Origin: RUG11241 sp964560085
Lineage (GTDB): Bacteria > Bacillota_I > Bacilli_A > RF39 > UBA660
Assembly: GCA_964560085.1 (NCBI GenBank)
Contig: CAZLKF010000002.1
Coordinates: 124,001-188,000, forward strand
Length of the DNA: 64,000 nt
Reading direction: 5' to 3'
Part shown: piece by piece, positions 18,255-27,532 of the stretch
Layout of the letters: every line of letters begins with the position of its first letter
How positions within the stretch are numbered: position 1 is the first letter of the stretch
Program-made: the position numbers and the translations under genes
The notes under the pieces: generated by a model
What the model was told of the DNA's origin: nothing
The model's database searches: none
Seen by the model: only the letters and a program-made list of their open reading frames with translations

Positions 18255-18270
18255 GTAATCACCTATTTAA

Positions 18271-19020
18271 TTATAACATTTTTATATTAAAGAATATGCA
18301 TGCATTGTTATTCAATATTCTTATCAATTCTTCGGTTTCTATATTCTTAATTTCTGCAATTCTTTGCACTATATATTTTAAATTCCTTGGTGTATTCTTC
18401 GTACCTCTTAAAGGTTCTGGTGATAAATAAGGACTATCCGTCTCTAAAAGAATTTTATCAATTGGAATTTCTTTTACAATTTCAACTAATTTGCGAGCAT
18501 TTTTAAAAGTTATGACACCACCAACACCAATAAAGCATTCATTTTCAATAAATTTTTCAGCCATTTCTTTACTCGAATTAAAGCAATGAATATTTGACTT
18601 TACAGAATATTCTTTCAGTATTTCATAGACATCATTAATAGCATCTCTTGAATGAATAATAACTGGTTTATGATATTTCTTGGCTAATTTTAATTGATTT
18701 ATAAAAACTTCTTTCTGTTTTTCTTTATTATCTTGGCGCCAATGATAATCTAATCCAATTTCCCCAATAGCAACAACTTTTGGATTAGTTAAATTTTTTT
18801 CCAATAATTCAATATAATTTTCTTCAATATTATCAATATTTTCAGGATGATAACCAATAGTTGCATAAAAGTTAGGATTCTTAGTTAAATCTAAAACCAT
18901 TTGATTAGTACAACTATCTATTCCACTATTAATAACAATGACGTCTTTCAAGGAATTAACTAGATCGCCTAAATTTTCATATTCTAAACCATTAATATGA
19001 CAATGAGTATCAATTATCAT
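18271..19020 (-). CDS. tatD: TatD-family metal-dependent deoxyribonuclease
   Basis: The 249-residue TIM-barrel hydrolase has the N-terminal metal motif DTHCHI, GEIGLDYHW in the middle, HSRDA, and a late LETDSPYLSP motif, all typical of TatD. It is a 3'-5' DNase linked to DNA repair and quality control. In Bacillus yabD lies immediately downstream of metS; here it follows metG on the same strand with one small gene between. Confidence 0.92.
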   Translation of the reverse strand: MIIDTHCHINGLEYENLGDLVNSLKDVIVINSGIDSCTNQMVLDLTKNPNFYATIGYHPENIDNIEENYIELLEKNLTNPKVVAIGEIGLDYHWRQDNKEKQKEVFINQLKLAKKYHKPVIIHSRDAINDVYEILKEYSVKSNIHCFNSSKEMAEKFIENECFIGVGGVITFKNARKLVEIVKEIPIDKILLETDSPYLSPEPLRGTKNTPRNLKYIVQRIAEIKNIETEELIRILNNNACIFFNIKML

Positions 19021-19053
19021 AGTACCTCCAAAAAATAGTTATACAAAGTATAA

Positions 19054-19224
19054 CTATTTAACTTCTACAAACACAAAGTATTTTATTATAAACACAATAA
19101 GAAGAAACAAATAAATTGCATCTACATGTTTATAATTTGTGACTACACTACCAAAAATCAAAAAAGCAAATCCTAACATTGCTATCCCTGTAGCAAGTAC
19201 TTCTTTATTTTTCTTAGTAATCAT
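19054..19224 (-). CDS. Small two-helix membrane protein, unknown
   Basis: A 56-codon frame begins MITKKNKEVLATG and contains two hydrophobic segments (about residues 10-27 and 35-53). A GAGG ribosome-binding site lies about 10 bases before the ATG, and the frame fills the space between tatD and metG on the same strand. No family was recognised. The pairing of a good SD with a two-helix pattern makes it likelier than chance, but coding is unproven. Confidence 0.55.
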   Translation of the reverse strand: MITKKNKEVLATGIAMLGFAFLIFGSVVTNYKHVDAIYLFLLIVFIIKYFVFVEVK

Positions 19225-19308
19225 TGATGATTTTCCTCAACTTTCAAAATAATTGTATCATAACCGGAAATTGTCATCAAGAAAATATATCAGACATTTT
19301 ACAACAAT

Positions 19309-20829
19309 TTACACATTCTTATCGATTCTCATGAATAAAGGTTTTGCTTCTCCTAACGAATGGTTCGTTTTTAACGTCTTGAATTCTCTAATATCATCGC
19401 TGTCATCATTCAATTGATTAAATATTCTTTCCGTCGTTGTTGGTAAAAATGGTCTTAGTGCAACAGCTCCATGTTTAATTGCTTCAAGTAATACATAAAT
19501 TACTGTTTCTAAACGAGTTTTATCTTCTGCTTTTGCCAAAACCCATGGCATTGTTTCATCGATATATTTATTACATTTTCTAAACATATCAATAATCAAT
19601 TCCAAAGCAGCCGGAATATCTAAAACAGCAATTTTATTTTCAATATTTTCCGGTAAAGTCATAACACAATTAATTAATTCTTGATCTATTTCTTCGTAAT
19701 TATTACAATTAGGAACTTTTCCATCAAAATATTTATTAGCCATCCCAATTGTTCTATTAACTAAATTTCCTAAAACATTAGCTAAATCACCGTTTGTTCT
19801 GTTTATTAAGGCTTCTTCACTGAAATTACCATCACTTCCAAATGGAACTTCTCTCAAAATGAAATAACGAACAGCATCTACGCCATACTCATTAATATAT
19901 TCACGAGGATCGCGATAGTTACCTAAACTTTTTGAGATTTTTCCTCCATCAATTACAAGCCATCCATGACCAAAAACTTTTTTTGGTAGTTCTAATCCAA
20001 GAGCCATTAACATAATCGGCCAAATAATTGTATGAAAACGAATTATTTCTTTACCGACAATATGAATATCAGCTGGCCAGTATTTTCTAAAATTCTCATC
20101 ATTATTAGTTAAATAACCTAAGGCAGTTATGTAATTACTTAATGCATCAATCCAAACATAAATGACATGTTTATTATCAAAACTAACAGGAATTCCCCAA
20201 TTAAAACTTGTTCTTGATACACATAAATCTTCTAGACCTGGTTTGATAAAATTATTAATCATTTCATTTTTTCTTGAGATTGGTTGAATAAAATCTGGGT
20301 GTTCATCTAAATATCTCACTAATTGATCTTGATATTTCGATAATCTAAAGAAATATGCTTTCTCACTAACTTCATAAACCTCGCGACCGCAATCTGGACA
20401 TTTACCATCGACTAATTGACTTTCAGTCCAAAATGCTTCACAAGGTGTACAATATTTCCCTTTATATTCCCCTTTATATATATCTCCTTGCTCATATAAC
20501 TTATTGAAAATTTTTTGAACAATTTCTACATGATCTTCATCCGTAGTTCTAATAAAACGGTCATAAGTTATACCTAAAGCAGACCATAACTCTTTTGTGT
20601 CTGCGACAATTCTGTCCACATATTCCTTAGGGGTTAGTTGAGCTTCATCAGCTTTTTTCTGTATTTTCTGACCATGTTCATCTGTCCCCGTTAAAAAGAA
20701 AACATCGCATCCTTTTTCTCTTTTATATCTAGCAATTGCATCAGCAATTACTGTAGTGTAACAGTGACCAATATGAAATTTACTTGATGGATAATAAATA
20801 GGTGTTGTTATATAAAATTTTTCTTTCAT
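19309..20829 (-). CDS. metG: Methionyl-tRNA synthetase, short form
   Basis: This 506-residue class I synthetase charges tRNA-Met. It has PIYYPSSKFHIGH (HIGH motif), a Cys4 zinc knuckle (CTPC...CPDC near residue 126-147) and GKISKSLGN (KMSKS-type loop near residue 300). Many Bacillota enzymes have a C-terminal EMAP-like tRNA-binding domain of about 110 residues; it is absent here. The start overlaps the stop of dut (ATGA), so the two genes are coupled. The T-box leader upstream of dut has a likely ATG specifier, consistent with induction by uncharged tRNA-Met. Confidence 0.94.
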   Translation of the reverse strand: MKEKFYITTPIYYPSSKFHIGHCYTTVIADAIARYKREKGCDVFFLTGTDEHGQKIQKKADEAQLTPKEYVDRIVADTKELWSALGITYDRFIRTTDEDHVEIVQKIFNKLYEQGDIYKGEYKGKYCTPCEAFWTESQLVDGKCPDCGREVYEVSEKAYFFRLSKYQDQLVRYLDEHPDFIQPISRKNEMINNFIKPGLEDLCVSRTSFNWGIPVSFDNKHVIYVWIDALSNYITALGYLTNNDENFRKYWPADIHIVGKEIIRFHTIIWPIMLMALGLELPKKVFGHGWLVIDGGKISKSLGNYRDPREYINEYGVDAVRYFILREVPFGSDGNFSEEALINRTNGDLANVLGNLVNRTIGMANKYFDGKVPNCNNYEEIDQELINCVMTLPENIENKIAVLDIPAALELIIDMFRKCNKYIDETMPWVLAKAEDKTRLETVIYVLLEAIKHGAVALRPFLPTTTERIFNQLNDDSDDIREFKTLKTNHSLGEAKPLFMRIDKNV

Positions 20830-21314
20830 TTCCTTACCTCCTCAGAAGTACTACCAATTCCACTCTTACGAATTTCGTTAGTTCCTTCATCATCATCTGT
20901 TTTTAAATACTTGATAATTATTCCCTGACACAAGCGATCATATTTATGAATTGTAAATTCTTCACTTCCGTGATTTTGAATTTTTATCCACATATGTCCT
21001 TCGTTATCAGAATTATTATAATAATCACTATCAATAAGCCCAACTTGATTGCACATCCGAATATTATACTTAAAACCAAGACTACTTCTGACAATTATCA
21101 ATAATGCTTCATCTTCATTTAAAGCAATTTTTATGCCTAGAGGGATATTTATGATTTCATTTGGTCGCAACGTTGCATCAATTAGCGATTCAAAATCATA
21201 ACCAGCACTATTTTTAGTTTTACGTTTAGGCAAACTAAATGCCTCATATAATTCAGAATCATCAGCCACATCTTTCTTAAATTGTTCAAAACTTATTTTT
21301 TCAAATTTTCGCAT
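20826..21314 (-). CDS. dut: dUTP diphosphatase (trimeric type)
   Basis: The 162-residue product hydrolyses dUTP to dUMP, keeping uracil out of DNA. The five dUTPase motifs are visible: SAGYD (I), RSSLG (II), NQVGLIDSDYY (III), CQGIIIKY (IV) and a diverged C-terminal RKSGIGST (V). The ATG at 21314 has a GGAGG site 5 bases upstream; a TTG 12 bases earlier falls inside that leader and is unlikely. It is the first gene behind a T-box, an unusual place for dut, presumably because it is the leading gene of the metG operon. Confidence 0.9.
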   Translation of the reverse strand: MRKFEKISFEQFKKDVADDSELYEAFSLPKRKTKNSAGYDFESLIDATLRPNEIINIPLGIKIALNEDEALLIIVRSSLGFKYNIRMCNQVGLIDSDYYNNSDNEGHMWIKIQNHGSEEFTIHKYDRLCQGIIIKYLKTDDDEGTNEIRKSGIGSTSEEVRK

Positions 21315-21324
21315 ATTTTCCTCC

Positions 21325-21530
21325 AAAAAAAAGATTCTCCGCTAAGGACGAATCTTCGTGGTACCACCTTAATTCATAGTAGTTAACTATCTCAAAAGTT
21401 TAACGCACTCATACGAACTAATCTAATATCGATTAATCAATTCCAGAATCATTCGAAATTATCATTTTTATTTGTTCACACCATCCACAAACTCTCTTAA
21501 AAAACTCTAATCTTTCTTTCCTTCATCACA
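21325..21530 (-). promoter_or_regulatory. T-box riboswitch, probable tRNA-Met specifier, upstream of dut-metG
   Basis: On the minus strand the T-box core AAGGTGGTACCACG is present (about 21357-21370). It is followed by a terminator stem (GAATCTT at 21350-21356 with AAGATTC at 21331-21337) and eight T. Upstream, an AGAGAG segment and GGATGGTGTGAA resemble the distal part of stem I. On its descending side an ATGATA sequence (ATG at 21465-21463) falls in the expected specifier loop, giving a methionine codon followed by a conserved purine. Uncharged tRNA-Met should pair and block termination. Stem boundaries were judged by eye. Confidence 0.85.
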
Positions 21531-21571
21531 TTTAATGCTATTATAAATGATTTATTTACAAAATTCAAGTC

Positions 21572-22069
21572 CTATAAGATGTTTTCAATATACATTTTTA
21601 ATGCCAATTCTATTATCTCTTCATATTTTGATATATCTTTTGAAAATATTACTATTGCCCCATATAATTCACTATCTTTTAAAACAGGAAAAATACTTAC
21701 ATCATGTTTTTCGGAATTGTTAGCTAGAATCTGTAAAGATATTGACAAGGTTTTTTTACGTTTCTCTATTTTTTTAATACACTCATTACTTATTTTTTCA
21801 TTTTGATATTTTTTTACATTTGCAAAAATAACTTTATCAAGATCTGTTAATAAAACTGAATCATTAGTTATCTTTTCAAGTAATTTAATTAAAATATCGT
21901 TAACAGTATTATTTTCTAATTTTCGCACCTTCCGTAATATTATCTTATTCTCCTCTAATTCAAATGATAGAATCGTATTAGGGTTTATCGACAATTTTTT
22001 CCTAATTGCGGATGGAATAACAACGCGACCTAAAGAATCAATGTTTTTTATATTGAATTCATTACTCAT
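21572..22069 (-). CDS. spoVT: SpoVT-like AbrB-family transcription regulator
   Basis: The 165-residue product has an N-terminal AbrB swapped-hairpin DNA-binding domain (residues about 5-50, with IDSLGRVVIPSAIRKKL) and a C-terminal GAF-like domain (about 60-160), the architecture of SpoVT. SpoVT tunes sigma-G genes in the forespore. It lies directly downstream of mfd and pth, exactly the pth-mfd-spoVT order of B. subtilis, which supports the call. An AGGTG site precedes the ATG. Confidence 0.86.
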   Translation of the reverse strand: MSNEFNIKNIDSLGRVVIPSAIRKKLSINPNTILSFELEENKIILRKVRKLENNTVNDILIKLLEKITNDSVLLTDLDKVIFANVKKYQNEKISNECIKKIEKRKKTLSISLQILANNSEKHDVSIFPVLKDSELYGAIVIFSKDISKYEEIIELALKMYIENIL

Positions 22070-22115
22070 TAATACACCTCTAAAATTTATTGTGTATTAA
22101 TTGGTTACTAATATA

Positions 22116-25100
22116 CTATTTTTTCAGACAATTCTCAATTATTTTTAACAAATCAATCAAATAGTAAACAAAATGTTTTGGTAATGAAACTATATCCAAG
22201 GTTATTAACAATTGTCCGTGTCTTTCACTAAATCTATACATATGTCCTTGATTATTAACTTCTAAGAATAATTTTTTGCCATCTATATATGAATACATTT
22301 CTTTTGGTATTCCAATAACAATTGAATTTCTAGTTTGTATTACATCTTTGATTTTTAATTTTCTAGCAAATTTTTCGAACCATTCTTCATGCATATAAAT
22401 ATCTAAAGTATCGTCAACAATTCCGAAGCGATCCCTAATTTCATTTTTAATTTTTTCAAGTTTCTCAGATGAATCAATTGTATTAATATTCTTATGAATT
22501 TCAATCTTTAAATCCTCGTTATCAACTATCTTATTATCTATGGCCGTTGATACATCTAATAAAGGCTGATCCGTTTCAACTTCTTCGGATATTTCATTAC
22601 CTTTTAGTCTTTCAACTTCGGTAGCTAACATTTGTAAGAAATACTCAATACCAATTGCATCAATAAAACCGGCCTGTTCACTGCCCAAAATATCACCAGC
22701 TCCTCTAATTGATAGATCACGCATGGCAATATGAAATCCGCTTCCTAATTCTGTAAATTCCTTTATAACTTTCAACCTTTTAGTTGCAATTTCTGATAAA
22801 ATCTTTCGATTATCATACATTAGATAACAATAAGCAATCTTGTTGCTACGACCTACTCTTCCTCGTATTTGGTAAAGTTGAGAAAGGCCGAAATGATCAG
22901 CATCTAGAATAATAATCGTATTAACGCTAGGAATATCTATACCTATTTCAATTATCGTAGTACAAAGCAAAACATCATATTCTTTATTAATGAACTTATA
23001 CATGACATCTTCAAGTTCTTTTTTATTCATTTGCCCATGAGCACAAATAATTCTGATATCGGGCATATGCTTTCTTATAACGTCAAGTTTTTCTTGCATT
23101 TCACTTATATGATTATACAAAATATATACCTGGCCGTTTCTTGACAATTCCTTGTAAATTGCATCTTTTATGATTTGGATATTCTCACCTAAAACATATG
23201 TTTGAACTGGGTATCTATTAACAGGAGGTGTTTCAATTAATGAAAGATTTCGCAATCCAGCTAAAGACATTTGCAAAGTTCTTGGAATTGGCGTTGCTGA
23301 AAGCGTCAAAACATCTATATTATTCTTAAATTCTTTTATTTTTTCTTTATGTTTTACACCAAATCTCTGTTCTTCATCAATTACTAAAAGACCTAAATCT
23401 TTGAATTCTACATCTTTACTTAAAATTCGGTGAGTTCCAATTATTATATCTATCTTGCCTTCTTTGAGATCAGTAACCACTTTCTCGGCCTTTTTTGAAG
23501 AAACAAAACGATTTAATAAAGCAATATTAACAGGAAAAGATTTGAAGCGCGCAATAGCGTTATCATAATGTTGTTGTGAAAGAATCGTTGTTGGGCATAG
23601 GAATGCTACCTGCTTTGATGAAAGAACTGCTTTAAACATTGCCCTAAAAGCAACTTCTGTTTTGCCAAATCCAACATCACCACATAGCAGACGATCCATA
23701 GGTACAGCTCTTTCCATATCTTTTTTAATTTCTTTTATTACTTTTAACTGATCAGTTGTTTCCACAAAAGAAAATTCATTTTCGAATTCTAACTGTTCAT
23801 CAGAATCTTTATCAAACTGAAATCCAGGTGTTGCTTCTCTAAGTGCATATAATCTAAGTAGGTCTTGGGCAATATCCTCAATTCTTTTGGCTGCTTTAGC
23901 CTTTGTTTTCTGCCATTCAGCAGAATTTAAATGATTTAATTTAGGAACGCTTGCATCACTATTTGAATATTTTTTAATTGAATCAATTTTTTCAACAGGA
24001 ATATATAATTTATCTGTTCCTGCATATTCGATCATTAAATATTCCTTGATTAAATCACCTTTTTTTAGTGTTTTTAATCCATTATAACGACCAATTCCAT
24101 ATTTGAAATGAACAACGTAATCTCCCGTTTCAAGTTTATTTACATCGCGAATTTTGCTACCCATTGTAAAATTTGTTTTATATCTCTGGTTATCATTATT
24201 ATTGTTTAACAATTCTTTTTCACTCAATACAACATAATTCTTGTAAATGAAACCTGATGATATTTTTTTAACAATCAAATTAATTTTATTTTCAACAATC
24301 TCACATTCAGTTGTTAAAACATATTTTTCTTCGTTTAAAATTTCATATATTTTATTTAAGGTTGTTTTAGTATTTAAACATAAAATTATAGTTTTACCAT
24401 CCTTTTGGTACTCATCTAAATTATCTTTTATTTCATTAATACTATTACGATATAAAGTTAAATCCTGAGAGTTAATTTTAAGACTTTTTTCAACTAAATT
24501 TTTTTCGGAATCAAAATCATCTATTAATATTGCATCAGCTATTTCTAATTCATCAAGTTGAAACATATATTTTGTATTAGCAGGCAAATTCATGCTAACG
24601 CTGTATTCATATGTTTCTTCAATTAGGCGCTCATAACTGATATTTATATCATTCTTATTAATAAAAAATAATTTGGCATCATCAAAATATGCATAAATGT
24701 TATTCACTTGCATATAATTAACGAGATTTCTTTGATTCTTTTCCTCATCAATTGCCAAAAATTCCGTAATTGGCATAATTTCTATTTTATCTACTTCTTC
24801 AATTGTTAATTGTGTATTAACATCAAAAACCTTTAAATCTTCAATTGAATCGCCCCATAATTCGATTCTAACAGGATTCAAATAGTTAAGAGGAAAAAGG
24901 TCAATAACATAGCCTCTTATAGCCATTTCTCCGGTTTTATTAACAATATTCTCTCTAACATACCCTAATTCATCTAAACTATGAATAAAACTATTCAGAT
25001 CAATTATATCTCCTTTTTTTAGGTTAATTCTTTTTTCTAAATATATTTCCTTTTTTGGCAAGTATCTTAAATACCCCATAAGATTGGTAACAACAATCTT

Positions 25101-25397
25101 ACAATTATTTTGAACAATCTCATTCATTGTTTCTAAACGAGTAATTTTAAATTCTGGACTAATTGCTAAAGCTTCGCTTGTTAAAAAATCATCCATTGGA
25201 AAGAAAAGAACATCTTTTGTATAATTTTCTAAATCATGATATATTTTTCCTGCTTCATATAAAGAATTGACCACTACTAAAATTGACTTTTTTATTTGTA
25301 AGAAAAAGTCATAAATATAAATCGCTTTCAATTCACTATTAGGACAAACAATATTTGATGCTTTATTTTCTTTAACATCAAACAAATTATTAAACAT
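22116..25397 (-). CDS. mfd: Transcription-repair coupling factor Mfd
   Basis: Mfd displaces stalled RNA polymerase and recruits UvrA to lesions. The 1,093-residue product contains the UvrB-like N-terminal part, an RNA-polymerase-interacting CarD-type domain (GDYVVHFKYGIGRYNGL), a RecG-like translocase with Walker A CGDVGFGKTE and DEEQ box, and a TRCF C-terminal domain. It is slightly shorter than the B. subtilis protein (1,177). It is closely spaced with pth upstream and spoVT downstream. Confidence 0.96.
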   Translation of the reverse strand: MFNNLFDVKENKASNIVCPNSELKAIYIYDFFLQIKKSILVVVNSLYEAGKIYHDLENYTKDVLFFPMDDFLTSEALAISPEFKITRLETMNEIVQNNCKIVVTNLMGYLRYLPKKEIYLEKRINLKKGDIIDLNSFIHSLDELGYVRENIVNKTGEMAIRGYVIDLFPLNYLNPVRIELWGDSIEDLKVFDVNTQLTIEEVDKIEIMPITEFLAIDEEKNQRNLVNYMQVNNIYAYFDDAKLFFINKNDINISYERLIEETYEYSVSMNLPANTKYMFQLDELEIADAILIDDFDSEKNLVEKSLKINSQDLTLYRNSINEIKDNLDEYQKDGKTIILCLNTKTTLNKIYEILNEEKYVLTTECEIVENKINLIVKKISSGFIYKNYVVLSEKELLNNNNDNQRYKTNFTMGSKIRDVNKLETGDYVVHFKYGIGRYNGLKTLKKGDLIKEYLMIEYAGTDKLYIPVEKIDSIKKYSNSDASVPKLNHLNSAEWQKTKAKAAKRIEDIAQDLLRLYALREATPGFQFDKDSDEQLEFENEFSFVETTDQLKVIKEIKKDMERAVPMDRLLCGDVGFGKTEVAFRAMFKAVLSSKQVAFLCPTTILSQQHYDNAIARFKSFPVNIALLNRFVSSKKAEKVVTDLKEGKIDIIIGTHRILSKDVEFKDLGLLVIDEEQRFGVKHKEKIKEFKNNIDVLTLSATPIPRTLQMSLAGLRNLSLIETPPVNRYPVQTYVLGENIQIIKDAIYKELSRNGQVYILYNHISEMQEKLDVIRKHMPDIRIICAHGQMNKKELEDVMYKFINKEYDVLLCTTIIEIGIDIPSVNTIIILDADHFGLSQLYQIRGRVGRSNKIAYCYLMYDNRKILSEIATKRLKVIKEFTELGSGFHIAMRDLSIRGAGDILGSEQAGFIDAIGIEYFLQMLATEVERLKGNEISEEVETDQPLLDVSTAIDNKIVDNEDLKIEIHKNINTIDSSEKLEKIKNEIRDRFGIVDDTLDIYMHEEWFEKFARKLKIKDVIQTRNSIVIGIPKEMYSYIDGKKLFLEVNNQGHMYRFSERHGQLLITLDIVSLPKHFVYYLIDLLKIIENCLKK

Positions 25398-25409
25398 AAT
25401 AATTCCTTT

Positions 25410-25967
25410 CTATCTATTATATTTATTCATTAAATTAGTAAAAGTCATTTTAAGAAAATCTTCATATATCTTAAACATTTCTTCTTTAACATCATTCAAT
25501 TTTTGATTGTCATCGGGACTTAATTTTCCTAAAACATAATCTTTCTTCTCAATATATTTTACTTTTGATATGCCTATTTTTATTCTTCTATAATTTCTTG
25601 TGTTTAAACATTCTTCGATATTTTTTAAACCATTGTGTCCAGCGCTACCACCACTCAAGCGAAGTTTATATGTTCCAACATCTAAATCCATATCATCATT
25701 TATTATTAAAATATTTTCAAGAGGAATCTTAAAAAAATCAACATATGATTTTATCACTTCTCCAGACAAATTAATATATTTCTGTGGTTTCAATAAAATT
25801 ATTTTTTCTGAATCAATTATATCTTCAGCATAGATACCACCGAATTTTTCTTTTCTAAATTCAATATTTCTTTTGAATGCAATATAATCAAGCATCATAA
25901 AACCAATGTTATGTCTTGTTCCAATATATTCATTTCCAGGATTGCCTAGACCAACTATTAAATACAT
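25410..25967 (-). CDS. pth: Peptidyl-tRNA hydrolase
   Basis: Pth recycles peptidyl-tRNAs that drop off the ribosome. The 185-residue product starts MYLIVGLGNPGNEY with the catalytic histidine in TRHNIG, and has the NDDMDL and GGSAGHNGLKNI motifs. Length is normal. In Bacillus the gene is spoVC and lies next to mfd, as here. Confidence 0.96.
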   Translation of the reverse strand: MYLIVGLGNPGNEYIGTRHNIGFMMLDYIAFKRNIEFRKEKFGGIYAEDIIDSEKIILLKPQKYINLSGEVIKSYVDFFKIPLENILIINDDMDLDVGTYKLRLSGGSAGHNGLKNIEECLNTRNYRRIKIGISKVKYIEKKDYVLGKLSPDDNQKLNDVKEEMFKIYEDFLKMTFTNLMNKYNR

Positions 25968-25977
25968 TTTTCACCTC

Positions 25978-26805
25978 TTAAGAATGGTATTCTTTATATA
26001 CTTCATTTTTATTGACTTTTCGGTCTTTAGCAACTTTCTTAATTGAATCCATTACTGAAAAACCTTCTTTTATATAGCTATTAACATGCTCTACTATAGA
26101 TATCTCATTATAATTAATCTCACTATTACCTTCAACAATTATAACTATTTCCCCTTTAAATTGCTCTATTTTCAACATGTCTAACACATGTCCCCTGTAC
26201 ACTTCTTCATATTTTTTTGATATTTCCCGTGCAATACATATATAGCGATTGCCTAAAATATCACTTAAATCAAGCAACATTTCATTTATACGATGAGGTG
26301 CTTCATACAAAATAAGCGTGTAAGGTAAATTTTTGATTTTTTCTAATTCTGTCCTTCGCTTTCCAGATTTACTATCAAGAAACCCATAAAACAAAAAGTG
26401 ATCAGTTTTTATCCCCGACATTGTCAATGCTGGCACAAAAGCTGTTGGACCAGGCAAAGAAATTACATTGTAATTATTCTCAATGGCAATTTTAGATAGT
26501 TCATAACCTGGATCACTAATTCCGGGAGTACCTCTATCGCTTACAACTCCTACATTACAATTGTTTCTTAAATATTCAAGCAATTTTTTCTCATTTTTTC
26601 GCTCATTGCCTTTGTAATTAGATATTATTTTTTTTGAAATATTTAGATGATTTAAGAGTTGCAAAGTTACTCTGGTATCTTCTGCAAAAATTACCTCAAC
26701 GTCATTCAACACATTTATTGCCCGCAAGGTTATATCATCTAAGTTACCAATAGGAGTTGGAATAATGTATAAACTAGCGGTTTTATTGTAACTTTTTTGA
26801 GACAT
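25978..26805 (-). CDS. rsmI: 16S rRNA (cytidine1402-2'-O)-methyltransferase
   Basis: The 275-residue protein is a tetrapyrrole-methylase-fold enzyme that methylates C1402 of 16S rRNA in the decoding centre. LYIIPTPIGNLDDITLRA and the SDRGTPGISDPG segment are diagnostic. The ATG at 26805 (SD-like AAGAG upstream) is preferred to an in-frame TTG at 26826 inside the neighbouring gene. The preceding trmN6-like gene ends one base before it. Confidence 0.92.
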   Translation of the reverse strand: MSQKSYNKTASLYIIPTPIGNLDDITLRAINVLNDVEVIFAEDTRVTLQLLNHLNISKKIISNYKGNERKNEKKLLEYLRNNCNVGVVSDRGTPGISDPGYELSKIAIENNYNVISLPGPTAFVPALTMSGIKTDHFLFYGFLDSKSGKRRTELEKIKNLPYTLILYEAPHRINEMLLDLSDILGNRYICIAREISKKYEEVYRGHVLDMLKIEQFKGEIVIIVEGNSEINYNEISIVEHVNSYIKEGFSVMDSIKKVAKDRKVNKNEVYKEYHS

Positions 26806-26806
26806 T

Positions 26807-27532
26807 CTAACACTCTTTTCTATCAATAAAATATCGTTTTATCTGTTCTGTATATTCATCATCTTCATATACAAATAAAGGTTCTAAAATCTTTGTTTCA
26901 GAATTACCATTCTTAACAGCCTCAATTAAGACAATGTTAGCATTTTTCCCTTTTCTTGGATAAACAAATTGGATTTTCTTTATTTCTAAATGATATTGAT
27001 GACATAATTGGATTATCTCCGTTAATCTTTCTGGTCGATGAACAAGGCCAAAAACACCATTGTTTTTTAAAGCCCTTGCGGCAATTTTTATCAACATTTC
27101 CAATGTTAAGGTCTTTTCATGACGCGAAATTAACTTTGCTTCATTATCACCAAGATATTTGTCACTTGTAATCTTATAATATGGAGGATTGCAAGTGACA
27201 ATGTCATAATATTCAGCAGAAATCTCTAAATTTCTAATGTCAGCATTTATTATCTCTATTTGCTTGTCTAGTCTATTATATAAAACTGTTTTTTTGGCTA
27301 ATTCAGCAACTTCTTTTTGAATTTCAACAGCAGTTATTTTGGCTATTGTTAATTTACTTAAAATTAAAGGAATTGGCGCATAACCCGTTCCAATATCTAA
27401 TATATTTTTAGTGTTTTTCTTTATGGATATAAAATTTGGTAAAAGGATCGAATCTAATGAAAACTTGAAGTTGTTAGAATCTTGATATATTTTTAGATCA
27501 CTATATTTTAACAAATCATTTAGTACTATCAT
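26807..27532 (-). CDS. tRNA1(Val) adenine-N6-methyltransferase-like (YabB/TrmN6)
   Basis: The 241-residue protein is a class I SAM-dependent methyltransferase with LDIGTGYAPIPL (motif I) and the NPPYY catalytic motif of N6-adenine methylases near residue 118. Its location between ricT and rsmI matches yabB in the B. subtilis yaaT-yabA-yabB-yazA-yabC region; yabA and the GIY-YIG yazA are not present here. The tRNA target is inferred from TrmN6 relatives. Its start overlaps ricT by 17 bases. Confidence 0.82.
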   Translation of the reverse strand: MIVLNDLLKYSDLKIYQDSNNFKFSLDSILLPNFISIKKNTKNILDIGTGYAPIPLILSKLTIAKITAVEIQKEVAELAKKTVLYNRLDKQIEIINADIRNLEISAEYYDIVTCNPPYYKITSDKYLGDNEAKLISRHEKTLTLEMLIKIAARALKNNGVFGLVHRPERLTEIIQLCHQYHLEIKKIQFVYPRKGKNANIVLIEAVKNGNSETKILEPLFVYEDDEYTEQIKRYFIDRKEC

